Positions 26,774 through 36,252 of a stretch of DNA of 64,000 bases are shown piece after piece. The stretch covers positions 276,519 to 340,518 of the forward strand of contig NZ_AUUA01000004.1 of assembly GCF_000439085.1 (NCBI RefSeq), in the 5' to 3' direction. A program made the position numbers and the translations under genes. Source of the DNA: Leminorella grimontii ATCC 33999 = DSM 5078 (GTDB lineage: Bacteria > Pseudomonadota > Gammaproteobacteria > Enterobacterales > Enterobacteriaceae). Under the pieces are notes generated by a model. It was not told where the DNA came from and did no database searches. It saw only the letters and a list, made by a program, of their open reading frames with translations. The first letter of the stretch is position 1. Each line of letters starts with the position of its first letter.

Positions 26774-28114
26774 ATGTGCGTAGACGCATCCTGTACGCAC
26801 GTAGTGGGCACATCGACTATGGGGCGCTCGCCGTCTCAAGAGGCGACTTTTTCCGCTGCGACAGAGGCAGAGAAGGAAGTCATGCTGTGCCCTCAGTGCG
26901 ACCTGATGGTTGAGCTACCGCAGCTGTCTCAGGGGAAAAAGGCGGTTTGTCCGCGCTGTCATACCACCTTAACCGCGCGCTGGGTTGAACCGGCGCTGCA
27001 GCCGGTCTGCTTTGCCATCAGCGCGCTGATTATGATGGTGTTTGCCAACCTGTTTCCGTTTATCAACATGCGGGTGTCGGGTATTTACAGTCAGATCCGT
27101 CTCATTGAAATCCCTCAGGTGATGGTGGGGGACGATTACGCCAGCCTGGCCACGCTGTTCGTTATTTTCGTGCAGCTGGTGCCGGCGTTTTGCATGCTGG
27201 CTATCATCCTACTCGGCCTTAAGGTCAAACTGCCTTACCGCCTGCAGGTCGTGATGGGGCGCATTGTTTATTTGGCTAAAGTCTGGTGCATGGTGGAGAT
27301 TTTCCTGGTGGGCGTACTGGTCAGCTTCGTTAAGCTGATGGCCTACGGCGACATTGGCGTCGGACCCAGCTTTATTCCCTACTGTTTGTTTTGCCTGCTG
27401 CAGGTAAGGGCCTTCCAATGTATGGATCGCTACTGGTTTTGGCAGAATATTCAACCCGCGCCCAAGCTGGAACGGGAACTTAGGATCGGGGAGTCCGGTT
27501 TGGCTCAGGGGCTCCGTTCCTGCCCCTGCTGCATGGCGACGCTTCCGGCGGATATGCACCGCTGTCCCCGCTGTTTCACTACCGGTTACGCGAGAAGAAA
27601 GAACAGCCTGCAGTGGACGCTTGCGCTGCTGATAACGTCAGTAATGCTGTACATACCGGCTAACCTGTTGCCGATTATGGTGACGGAAGTGCTGGGCAAT
27701 CCGGAACCGTCTAACATTATGTCTGGCGTTATCCTGCTTTGGAAAGACGGTTCGTACCCGGTGTCGATGGTGATTTTTATTGCCAGCATCATGGTGCCGT
27801 CGCTGAAAATTCTTGCGATAGGATGGCTCTGCTACGACGCGTCGGAGATGGGACAAAAGAGCGGCTATTTAGACCGCCACAGAATGCATTTTATTTATGA
27901 GATCGTGGAGTTCGTCGGGCGTTGGTCAATGATCGACGTGTTCGTTATCGGCGTGCTGTCTGCGCTGGTGCGCATCGGTCGACTGATGAGCGTCTATCCC
28001 GCCGTCGGCGCTATATTATTCGCAATGGTGGTTATTTTGACCATGATCGCCGCCATGATGTTCGATCCGCGCCTGTTGTGGGATCGTACTAAGCCAGTAT
28101 CAACCAATCAGTGA
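26774..28114 (+). CDS. pqiA: Intermembrane transport protein PqiA
   Basis: Inner-membrane part of the Pqi envelope lipid-transport system (with PqiB and PqiC), induced by paraquat in E. coli. Two zinc-ribbon pairs are seen (CPQCD...CPRC; CPCC...CPRC), each ahead of a four-helix membrane block, the usual duplicated layout. The start is uncertain: the frame opens at 26774 (446 residues), ATGs at 26819 and 26882 are also possible, and the one at 26882 (MLCPQCDLMV) has the best ribosome site, AAGGAAG. E. coli PqiA has 11 residues before the first Cys motif. The pqiB ribosome site overlaps the stop codon. Confidence 0.93.
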   Translation: MCVDASCTHVVGTSTMGRSPSQEATFSAATEAEKEVMLCPQCDLMVELPQLSQGKKAVCPRCHTTLTARWVEPALQPVCFAISALIMMVFANLFPFINMRVSGIYSQIRLIEIPQVMVGDDYASLATLFVIFVQLVPAFCMLAIILLGLKVKLPYRLQVVMGRIVYLAKVWCMVEIFLVGVLVSFVKLMAYGDIGVGPSFIPYCLFCLLQVRAFQCMDRYWFWQNIQPAPKLERELRIGESGLAQGLRSCPCCMATLPADMHRCPRCFTTGYARRKNSLQWTLALLITSVMLYIPANLLPIMVTEVLGNPEPSNIMSGVILLWKDGSYPVSMVIFIASIMVPSLKILAIGWLCYDASEMGQKSGYLDRHRMHFIYEIVEFVGRWSMIDVFVIGVLSALVRIGRLMSVYPAVGAILFAMVVILTMIAAMMFDPRLLWDRTKPVSTNQ

Positions 28115-28126
28115 GGAAGCCTTCAC

Positions 28127-29758
28127 GTGCAGGAAAGTCATCAGGACAAAACGGCAAAGATAGAAACGATAAAACGCTGGTCGCCGGTGTGGATCATTCC
28201 CATCGTTACGGTGCTCATTGGCGCCTGGATCCTTTTTTATCATTTCAGCAACCAGGGGCCAGAGGTCACGCTGGTTACCTCAAATGCAGAAGGTATCGAG
28301 GCGGGAAAGACCGCCATCAAGACCCGCAATGTTGATATCGGCATCGTCGAAAGCGTGAGCCTGAGCGATGACCTTAAGCAGGTTATCGTTACCGCCCGTT
28401 TGCATACCGGCATGGAAAATCTGCTGAATAAGGGATCGGTGTTCTGGGTGGTAAAGCCCAAGATTGGGCGAGAGGGCGTTTCTGGTCTGAATACGCTGTT
28501 TTCCGGCGCCTATATCGAACTTCAGCCGGGAAGAGACAAAGCGGTAGAGACCCGCTTTACGCTGCAGGACAATGCGCCACTGGCTTCGCCCGATATGAAA
28601 GGGCTGCGCATTGCGCTGGAGAGCAAGCAGCCGACGCGGTTGAACGCGGGCGATCCGGTGCTGTTTCGCGGTTTTCGCGTCGGGACGGTGGAAAGCAGCG
28701 AGTTTGATCCTAAAGAGCGCGTCATGCGCTACCAGCTGTTCATTATGGAACCCTACCGCGGCCTTGTAACCAGCAACGTTCGCTTTTGGCAGGACAGCGG
28801 CATTTCGTTCGACATGTCGTCTCAGGGTGTTCGCGTTGATATGGGTTCACTGGATACGCTCGTTACCGGCGGCGTGAGTTTTGACTTGCCTAACGGCTGG
28901 TCGGCGGGCGATCCGGTGAAAAACCTCGACGAATTTGAGCTGTATTCCGATCAAAAGAGCATTCAAGAGTCGCTGTATACGCGACACGATGACTTCCTGC
29001 TCTACTTTGAAGACTCTATTCGCGGCTTAGAGCCGGGCGCGCCGGTTGAGTTTCGCGGCATTCGGGTAGGTACCGTCTCCGCAGTGCCGTTCTATATGCC
29101 GGAGCTGAAGACGATCAACAAGAACTACTATATCCCGGTTCTTATCCGCATTGAGCCAGACAGAGTGCAAAACCGGTTTGGTAAGGATTTCGATCTTAAA
29201 AGTCACCTGCTGGAGTCGGTTAACGACAGCAATCGACTCAGGGCCGCGCTGAAGTCGGGCAACCTGCTTACCGGCGCGCTGTTTATCGATTTGGACTTCT
29301 ATCCTGACGCTAAGCCGTGGGGCGGGCCTAAAGAAGTGATGGGGCGTCCTATAATTCCGACGGTCAGCGGCGGTTTGGCGGAAATCCAGAAGCGCCTGAT
29401 GCAGACGCTGGATAAGGTCAACAAGATGCCGGTAGAACCGATGCTGACGGAAATGACCGAAACGCTGAAGCAGACTCGCAGCACGATGGCCAGCCTGAAC
29501 GCGATTTTGTCGAGCAAAGAAGTCAACAATTTGCCAAAAGACATGCAGCAGACGCTGGTTGAGCTTAACCGCAGCCTGAAGGGGTTACAGCCCGGATCGT
29601 CAGCGTATAGCTCTTTAGTGAATGACATGCAGCGTTTGGATCAGGTGATGCGTGAACTGCAGCCGCTGCTGCAGAAACTGAATCAGAAGAGCAATGCACT
29701 GGTCTTTGAAGCGCCCGGCGCGAAAGACCCTCAGCCCAAGAAGGCCAATAGTCAATGA
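28127..29758 (+). CDS. pqiB: Intermembrane transport protein PqiB (three MCE domains)
   Basis: 543 residues (E. coli 546) from a GTG preceded by GAGGAAG. A single N-terminal membrane helix (WSPVWIIPIVTVLIGAWILFY region, residues 17-37) anchors a periplasmic part with three MCE domains (starting near residues 45, 160 and 280), followed by a long C-terminal helix (~430-530). In E. coli it forms a hexameric syringe-like tube through the periplasm for lipids. The stop overlaps pqiC (ATGA), so the operon is translationally coupled. Confidence 0.96.
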   Translation: MQESHQDKTAKIETIKRWSPVWIIPIVTVLIGAWILFYHFSNQGPEVTLVTSNAEGIEAGKTAIKTRNVDIGIVESVSLSDDLKQVIVTARLHTGMENLLNKGSVFWVVKPKIGREGVSGLNTLFSGAYIELQPGRDKAVETRFTLQDNAPLASPDMKGLRIALESKQPTRLNAGDPVLFRGFRVGTVESSEFDPKERVMRYQLFIMEPYRGLVTSNVRFWQDSGISFDMSSQGVRVDMGSLDTLVTGGVSFDLPNGWSAGDPVKNLDEFELYSDQKSIQESLYTRHDDFLLYFEDSIRGLEPGAPVEFRGIRVGTVSAVPFYMPELKTINKNYYIPVLIRIEPDRVQNRFGKDFDLKSHLLESVNDSNRLRAALKSGNLLTGALFIDLDFYPDAKPWGGPKEVMGRPIIPTVSGGLAEIQKRLMQTLDKVNKMPVEPMLTEMTETLKQTRSTMASLNAILSSKEVNNLPKDMQQTLVELNRSLKGLQPGSSAYSSLVNDMQRLDQVMRELQPLLQKLNQKSNALVFEAPGAKDPQPKKANSQ

Positions 29759-30318
29759 TGAAATGGAAAATTGCAGCCCTCGCGCTGTTTCTCAGCGCCT
29801 GTAGCAGTCAGGCGCCGGTTTCTTACTATCAGTTGCCCTCTGCCGGCGGAGCCTCCGTTCAGGCTGCGTCCGTTAATCCGCAAAAGCAGCTGTGGATTGA
29901 AAACGTCACCGTTGCCGACTTCCTTAGCGGTACGGGCATCGCCTATCAGACCAGCGACGTGACGTATACCGTCGCCAGCAGCAACCTGTGGGCCAGCGGC
30001 CTGGAGCAGCAGTTGAAGAGGGCGTTGACCGACAACCTTAGCGCTCAGTTGGGCGATTGGCTGGTGGTGAACCAGCCGGTTGGAAGTAGCGACGTCGATT
30101 CGCTGCGGGTTACGGTCAATGCGTTCCAAGGCCGCTATGACGGGCATGCAGTAGTCAGCGGTTATTGGGTGCTGCAGCACAAAGGGCAAATCGTCCGTCG
30201 ACCGTTTGACGTTGAGCTGCCGCTGCAGCAAGACGGCTATAGCGAGCTGGTAAAAGTATTGGCTCAGGCCTGGCAGCAGGAATCTGTTGAAATTGCTAAC
30301 GTGTTAAAAAGCCAGTAA
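29755..30318 (+). CDS. pqiC: PqiC outer-membrane lipoprotein
   Basis: 187 residues, same as E. coli. The N-terminus MMKWKIAALALFLSACSSQ carries a lipobox (LSAC, Cys16), so it is a lipoprotein that sits at the outer membrane as the end piece of the Pqi system. The conserved YYQLPS and the ABC-type auxiliary component fold (PF03886) region follow. The first ATG overlaps the pqiB stop; the second ATG is directly behind it. Confidence 0.94.
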   Translation: MMKWKIAALALFLSACSSQAPVSYYQLPSAGGASVQAASVNPQKQLWIENVTVADFLSGTGIAYQTSDVTYTVASSNLWASGLEQQLKRALTDNLSAQLGDWLVVNQPVGSSDVDSLRVTVNAFQGRYDGHAVVSGYWVLQHKGQIVRRPFDVELPLQQDGYSELVKVLAQAWQQESVEIANVLKSQ

Positions 30319-30372
30319 ACCGGGTGTAATATTGGTTTTGGTGATAATTAAAAGTGTCATATTGGAGTTTTA

Positions 30373-31122
30373 ATGAAATCAAATAAGGTTCTTTGGGGAG
30401 CCGCCGCGCTGAGCGCGGCGCTAATGGCTCCGGCAGCAATGGCTGACAATTTTTCTATCGGCCTCGGGGCAGCGGTTGGTCAGTATGCCTATAAGGGCGT
30501 TGATAACGATACCGTTCCCTACCCAATGATCAACTATGAAGGTGAGCGCTTCTTTGTTCGCGGCACCGGAGCCGGGGCGTATCTGCTAAAAGATACGCAT
30601 AACCAGCTGTCTTTGAACCTATTCTATTCACCACTGCATTTCGATCCGGACGACAGCGACAGCCACCGAATGAAGCAGCTGGATAAGCGTCACTCAACCG
30701 CTATGGCTGGCGTGGGGTATCGGCATATTGCCGATTGGGGCGTTGTGCGCACCTCCTTGTCTGCTGACGTGCTGGATTACAGCAACGGCTATGTGGCTGA
30801 CGCCGCCTATCTGCATCCCTTTAACTTAGGCGCTTTGACCTTAACGCCGGGCGTGGGCGTTACTTGGTACAGCAGCAATTTCAATGACTACTATTACGGC
30901 ATTTCTGGTAAAGAGTCTCGCCGCAGCGGTTTTGACAGCTACAACGCGGGAAGCAGCTGGTCGCCTTATGCCGAGGTGTCCGCAAACTATGCGTTAACTC
31001 AGAGCTGGAAAATCTTTGCATTCGGCCGATATACTCGTCTAGATGACGAAGTGAAAGACAGCCCGATGGTGGATAAATCCTATACGGCGCTGGTCGCCGC
31101 CGGGGTTTCTTACGCTTTCTGA
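30373..31122 (+). CDS. mipA: MipA/OmpV-family outer membrane protein
   Basis: 249 residues with a signal peptide ending MADN (cut after AMA, residue 24). The sequence alternates short beta strands and ends VSYAF, as expected for an outer-membrane barrel. In E. coli MipA binds the murein synthase PBP1B and hydrolase MltA. Neighbour yeaD is shared with E. coli, where the order is gapA-yeaD-yeaE-mipA; here yeaE is missing and pqiC lies on the other side, so a rearrangement boundary falls between pqiC and mipA. Confidence 0.88.
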   Translation: MKSNKVLWGAAALSAALMAPAAMADNFSIGLGAAVGQYAYKGVDNDTVPYPMINYEGERFFVRGTGAGAYLLKDTHNQLSLNLFYSPLHFDPDDSDSHRMKQLDKRHSTAMAGVGYRHIADWGVVRTSLSADVLDYSNGYVADAAYLHPFNLGALTLTPGVGVTWYSSNFNDYYYGISGKESRRSGFDSYNAGSSWSPYAEVSANYALTQSWKIFAFGRYTRLDDEVKDSPMVDKSYTALVAAGVSYAF

Positions 31123-31142
31123 TTTGATTTATTAGTGCGTAA

Positions 31143-31166
31143 AAAAGGCCGCAATCGCGGCCTTTT
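31143..31166. terminator. Bidirectional terminator between mipA and yeaD
   Basis: AAAAGGCCGC (31143-31152), loop AATC, GCGGCCTTTT (31157-31166), with T-runs in both directions, between convergent genes. Confidence 0.8.
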
Positions 31167-31186
31167 ACATATCCAACGTCACTTTT

Positions 31187-32065
31187 TTATAACGCTTCTT
31201 TATGACAGCGAATGGCGACCGAAAGGTAGTGGGGCTTATCGCTGCGCACAATAGCGGGCTGGCTTACACAGCCGGTTTCTACGCAGGCCATGGTTTTATA
31301 GCCTTCGGCGCTCATGTCCGTCATTGAGGCCGCACCTTCCGCTCCCGGGTTCCAGACGACGACGTCCGGCGCATTTCGGTGGTGGATTTCAATCGTTCTC
31401 TTAAGTACCGGGTCGCTAATTGTACTGAATGCCTGCGGTTGGTAGTAAATGCGATCAACGGGGCCGGAAAAGCGCATCGTGGAACGTTCTGCGGTGACGT
31501 CGGCATCAGCGAGCTTGTCTATGTAAGATTCACCCAGCCCGGATACGCCGACCTGCGATATGTCACCCACCTGAAAGTAGCTGTGCAGCGCCGCGGTAAC
31601 GGCATAGTCGCCGTGAGACTCCAACTCCAGTTCGCAGGTTTCTCCCAGCTTGATTCTGGCAATCAGGCTAAAGGCGTTTGGCCAGACTTTACGGGTTGTT
31701 TCACTGTCGTTGAGCGTGAATGTTAGCCAAACGCACTCTTCGCTTTCGTCGTGTGCGGTCAATCGCCACTGTTCGTTGCGGGCAAAGCCGTGAGAAGGAG
31801 TTCCTGCTTTACCGAACCACGGCCAACAGATGGGGATCCCGCCGCGGATGGCGACGCCCGGCTCAAAGTGAGTCGCTTCGCTTAACCAAATGACGGGGTT
31901 TTCTCCCGCGGGCTGCCAGGCGAGAAGCTGGGCGCCCTGCAGCGATATCACGCCTTTGGCCTTTGGATGATCTATCACGGCGAACGTCAGGCCCTCTTTT
32001 TTGCGCAGGCTGAGGCTCGGGGTGAGCTGTTGTTCTATGGGTAATAAAAATAGTGCATCTGACAT
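31187..32065 (-). CDS. yeaD: D-hexose-6-phosphate mutarotase
   Basis: 292 residues (E. coli YeaD 294). Aldose-1-epimerase-like enzyme that interconverts the anomers of glucose 6-phosphate. Motifs: GGIPICWPWFG with GTPSHGFAR (His and Arg at the active site), HSYFQVGD, and the C-terminal VVWNPG and CVETG containing the base Glu. Part of the group with gapA on the same strand but separated from it by a 300-residue unknown gene and a terminator. Confidence 0.92.
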   Translation of the reverse strand: MSDALFLLPIEQQLTPSLSLRKKEGLTFAVIDHPKAKGVISLQGAQLLAWQPAGENPVIWLSEATHFEPGVAIRGGIPICWPWFGKAGTPSHGFARNEQWRLTAHDESEECVWLTFTLNDSETTRKVWPNAFSLIARIKLGETCELELESHGDYAVTAALHSYFQVGDISQVGVSGLGESYIDKLADADVTAERSTMRFSGPVDRIYYQPQAFSTISDPVLKRTIEIHHRNAPDVVVWNPGAEGAASMTDMSAEGYKTMACVETGCVSQPAIVRSDKPHYLSVAIRCHKEAL

Positions 32066-32124
32066 GCGATAGCCTTCTTAGTAGTGCGCGGTCGTCCTGA
32101 AAGTATAATCGAAGGCGGCCGTTT

Positions 32125-33027
32125 TTATGAGCGTTCAGTTCGCTCCTGAGCTGGGGCTAAGCCGTCAATCAGGTCGCTAATCTGAATGGTGATAATTTCC
32201 TGCCGCTGGTGGGCATCGGAGACGATGGCGTTGGCCATTGCTTCCTCTTGCTCGCCTTGCAGAACGCTGGCGGCACGCTCCAGATTTTCCAATAGCCAGT
32301 CGGCTGTCAGCGTTCTTTTAAAGAAGCTCAGGTTCTCAGGCAGCCAGCCGTCGCTGTCAAAGTCTCCGCTTAGCTCAGCAAGATAGGGGCCTCCGCCCCC
32401 GTGAGTTTTGCTCCAACGATGGAAGATAGGGTTTTCCCCGTTTTCGTAGATAAGCCCAGAAGCATACATAATGGCGCAAACGGCTTTACCTGGGGTATCC
32501 AGGCTCCACCAGCGCTGCCAGACGGGTTCAATGACGGGCAGCGTTTCTCCAAGATCGTTGAATGCGTATAGCCATTGATAGGCCGGCGTGAACGAGCCTG
32601 AATAGATAAACCCCCGCTCTTGTTCAAGGCGATGAATAAAGCTATCGCACAGCGCGTTTAGTATGCCGTCTCTCTCTTTTGCCGTTATCATCTTTTCCAG
32701 AATCCGGCCTCGGCGCGTTACGTGCAGGAAATCCTCAAAACATTCGCCGTTAGTCAGCGATTCGCACCAAACGGCCAGACAAATGGGAAACAGATAGCGA
32801 AACAGCTCGGGCTGTAAGGGTTCGACGTAGGCGAGGTTGAGCAGATAATAGCCGCTTAGTTCTCTGGCCTGAATCTGGTCCCACTCTTTTACGGCCAGCG
32901 CCTGTAGCTGTTCGTCACAGTAGTCAAACTCTTTTTCCCATACGTAGCGGGGAGGGGGCGGGTTGCCGAAAATCTGTCGACAGCGTTCACGAAGGGTTAG
33001 AGGCCGGGTAGCTTTCTTTTTTTTCAT
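32125..33027 (-). CDS. Uncharacterised 300-residue protein between yeaD and gapA
   Basis: Begins with a basic N-terminus (MKKKKATRPLTLRERCRQIFG) and has no signal peptide or membrane segment. It is rich in Trp, Tyr and Leu and mostly helical, with a Gly stretch KTHGGGGPYLAE near residue 210. I recognise no family or catalytic motif. It lies directly after the gapA terminator and 59 bases ahead of yeaD, in a place where E. coli has nothing, so it is an accessory insertion in a conserved gene pair. It may be co-transcribed with yeaD. Being a coding gene is supported by length and by codon use like its neighbours. Confidence 0.7.
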   Translation of the reverse strand: MKKKKATRPLTLRERCRQIFGNPPPPRYVWEKEFDYCDEQLQALAVKEWDQIQARELSGYYLLNLAYVEPLQPELFRYLFPICLAVWCESLTNGECFEDFLHVTRRGRILEKMITAKERDGILNALCDSFIHRLEQERGFIYSGSFTPAYQWLYAFNDLGETLPVIEPVWQRWWSLDTPGKAVCAIMYASGLIYENGENPIFHRWSKTHGGGGPYLAELSGDFDSDGWLPENLSFFKRTLTADWLLENLERAASVLQGEQEEAMANAIVSDAHQRQEIITIQISDLIDGLAPAQERTERS

Positions 33028-33041
33028 TCTTTCTGTGGGTA

Positions 33042-33068
33042 ATAAAAAGGGCAGCGATTCGCTGCCCT
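33042..33068 (-). terminator. Terminator of gapA
   Basis: AGGGCAGCG (33048-33056) and CGCTGCCCT (33060-33068) form a 9-bp stem with a 3-base loop; on the minus strand TTTTTATT follows. Confidence 0.8.
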
Positions 33069-33093
33069 CTAAGCTTAGACGTTGCCGGATCTC

Positions 33094-34558
<1,465 letters not shown>

Positions 34559-34966
34559 ATGCCTAATACATTGAATGAAAAAAATAAAAACCTGACGGAA
34601 ATGCAGCGTTTCATTACCCAGGAAAGGGGAACCGAGCCGCCGTTTTCCGGGCGCCTTTTAAATAATAACAGGGTGGGAGTCTACCGCTGCGTTTGCTGTG
34701 ATTCTCCGCTGTTTAAGTCTGATACCAAGTTTGACGCCGGGTGTGGATGGCCCAGTTTTTTTGAGCCAGTCACCCAAGGTGCCGTTAACTATCTCGATGA
34801 TTATTCTCATAATATGCACAGGATTGAGATTAGATGCGCCCACTGTGACGCTCACCTTGGGCACGTGTTTCCCGATGGCCCAAAACCGACCGGGCAGCGC
34901 TATTGCATCAATTCCGGCTCAATGAGGTTTGTTGACGATGAGACGGGAGAAGCCACGGCGGGCTAG
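34559..34966 (+). CDS. msrB: Peptide methionine (R)-S-oxide reductase MsrB
   Basis: 135 residues (E. coli 137). Reduces the R form of methionine sulfoxide in proteins. Catalytic Cys116 in [11 protein letters not shown]; zinc site Cys44, Cys47, Cys93 and Cys96 (CVCC and CAHC); a possible resolving Cys62 in GCGWPSFF. Ribosome site GGAGAGAG before the ATG. Divergent from gapA as in E. coli. The yeaC gene next to msrB in E. coli is missing. Confidence 0.95.
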   Translation: MPNTLNEKNKNLTEMQRFITQERGTEPPFSGRLLNNNRVGVYRCVCCDSPLFKSDTKFDAGCGWPSFFEPVTQGAVNYLDDYSHNMHRIEIRCAHCDAHLGHVFPDGPKPTGQRYCINSGSMRFVDDETGEATAG

Positions 34967-35094
34967 CGGTGTAGCAATCGGTTAACATAATCGATTCAGC
35001 TCAATTTGCGTCGGCTGCCGAAGAGCGCAGCCACAAGCGTGTCTAAAACAGTATTGAAACGATTTAGCTTTGCCTTTCTCCCGTTCCTACCGCG

Positions 35095-36114
35095 CTATTC
35101 GGCTTCCGTTAATTCTCCCCGCAGGTTTGTTTGCATCAGCCGCCTGATGCTTGCTGCGTCTCGTTCTTGGCTAAGCAGGAGATGAAGCTTGGTTAGCGTA
35201 GCCTCCAGCGTCATGTCAAAACCGCTGATAACGCCCGCATGGGCGAGCGCATTGCCCGTGGCATAGCCGCCCATATCAACCCTGCCGGACAGGCACTGCG
35301 TCAGGTTAACGACAATAATGCCGCGTTCGGCTGCGTCGCTGAGCGCCTTCAGCAGGGAGGGGCTCTGCGGCGCGTTGCCCACGCCGTAGGTTCGAAGAAT
35401 TAGCGCCCTGACGGGCTGGCGGAGGATATTGGCAATAACGTCGGTCGAAATGCCCGGGTAGAGCGTAACGACGCCTATCGGCTGGGGAGCGATAGGATGG
35501 CAACAAAATTCCCCATTGGCGCCAGTAAACGCGGGGGCAAGGCGCTTGATGTGGATCCCGGCTTCCAGCAGCGGAGGATAGTTGGGGGAGGAGAAGGCGT
35601 CAAAACCGTCAGCGTGAACCTTGGTCGTTCGGTTTCCGCGATACAGACGGTTATTGAAGAACAGACAAACCTCATTAATCGGATAGTTCGCTGCAATGTA
35701 GAGCGAATTAAGCAAATTAGCCTGTCCGTCGGATCGCAGCTCCGCCAAAGGAATTTGTGACCCTGTCACTATAACCGGCTTATCCAGATTCTCCAGCATG
35801 AAAGAGAGTGCGGAAGCGGTAAACGCCATGGTGTCGGTACCGTGCAGAATGACAAATCCATCGTAGCGATCGTAACGATGACAGATATCGTCGGCAATGT
35901 GCTGCCAGTCGCTTGGCGTCATGTCCGATGAGTCTATCAACGGATGATATTCGTGGATAACAAATTCCGGCATTTCTTCCCGATGAAACTCGGGCATTTT
36001 CGCCAGCTGCTGCTGTAGATAACCGGACACGGGGACGTAGCCTTGGCTGGAATGGCGCATACCGATGGTTCCGCCGGTGTAGGCGACATAGATGGACTTT
36101 CTTTGTTTTGACAT
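35095..36114 (-). CDS. ansA: Cytoplasmic L-asparaginase I
   Basis: 339 residues from the ATG at 36114 (MSKQRKSIYVAYTGGTIGM, like E. coli AnsA, 338 residues); the extra 18 residues upstream are not family-like. Converts asparagine to aspartate and ammonia in the cytosol (type I, low affinity). First active-site Thr in YTGGTIGM, second in FVILHGTDTMAFTASAL, with the conserved Lys in ATLTKLH at the C-terminal part. Downstream of and parallel to sppA as in E. coli; the pncA gene that follows ansA in E. coli is absent. Confidence 0.95.
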   Translation of the reverse strand: MSKQRKSIYVAYTGGTIGMRHSSQGYVPVSGYLQQQLAKMPEFHREEMPEFVIHEYHPLIDSSDMTPSDWQHIADDICHRYDRYDGFVILHGTDTMAFTASALSFMLENLDKPVIVTGSQIPLAELRSDGQANLLNSLYIAANYPINEVCLFFNNRLYRGNRTTKVHADGFDAFSSPNYPPLLEAGIHIKRLAPAFTGANGEFCCHPIAPQPIGVVTLYPGISTDVIANILRQPVRALILRTYGVGNAPQSPSLLKALSDAAERGIIVVNLTQCLSGRVDMGGYATGNALAHAGVISGFDMTLEATLTKLHLLLSQERDAASIRRLMQTNLRGELTEAE

Positions 36115-36191
36115 TGCTAATAAGCCGATGGGGAGATTGAAGAAGGATGGAGCGATTATAAAAGACACATTATCGGAAGAGAACGCTTTTC

Positions 36192-36226
36192 CATAATAAA
36201 ATAGGCCCAGCGATGCCGCCGGGCCT
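36192..36226 (-). terminator. Terminator of sppA
   Basis: AGGCCC (36203-36208) pairs with GGGCCT (36221-36226), with further pairing inside; on the minus strand ATTTTATTAT follows. It separates sppA from ansA. Confidence 0.6.
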
Positions 36227-36252
36227 ACCCTATAACGCTACAACCGATAAAA

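Noticed and set aside
35013..35035. GGCTGC/GCAGCC stem between msrB and ansA as a terminator
   Set aside because: Short stem with no T-run on either strand; too weak to list.
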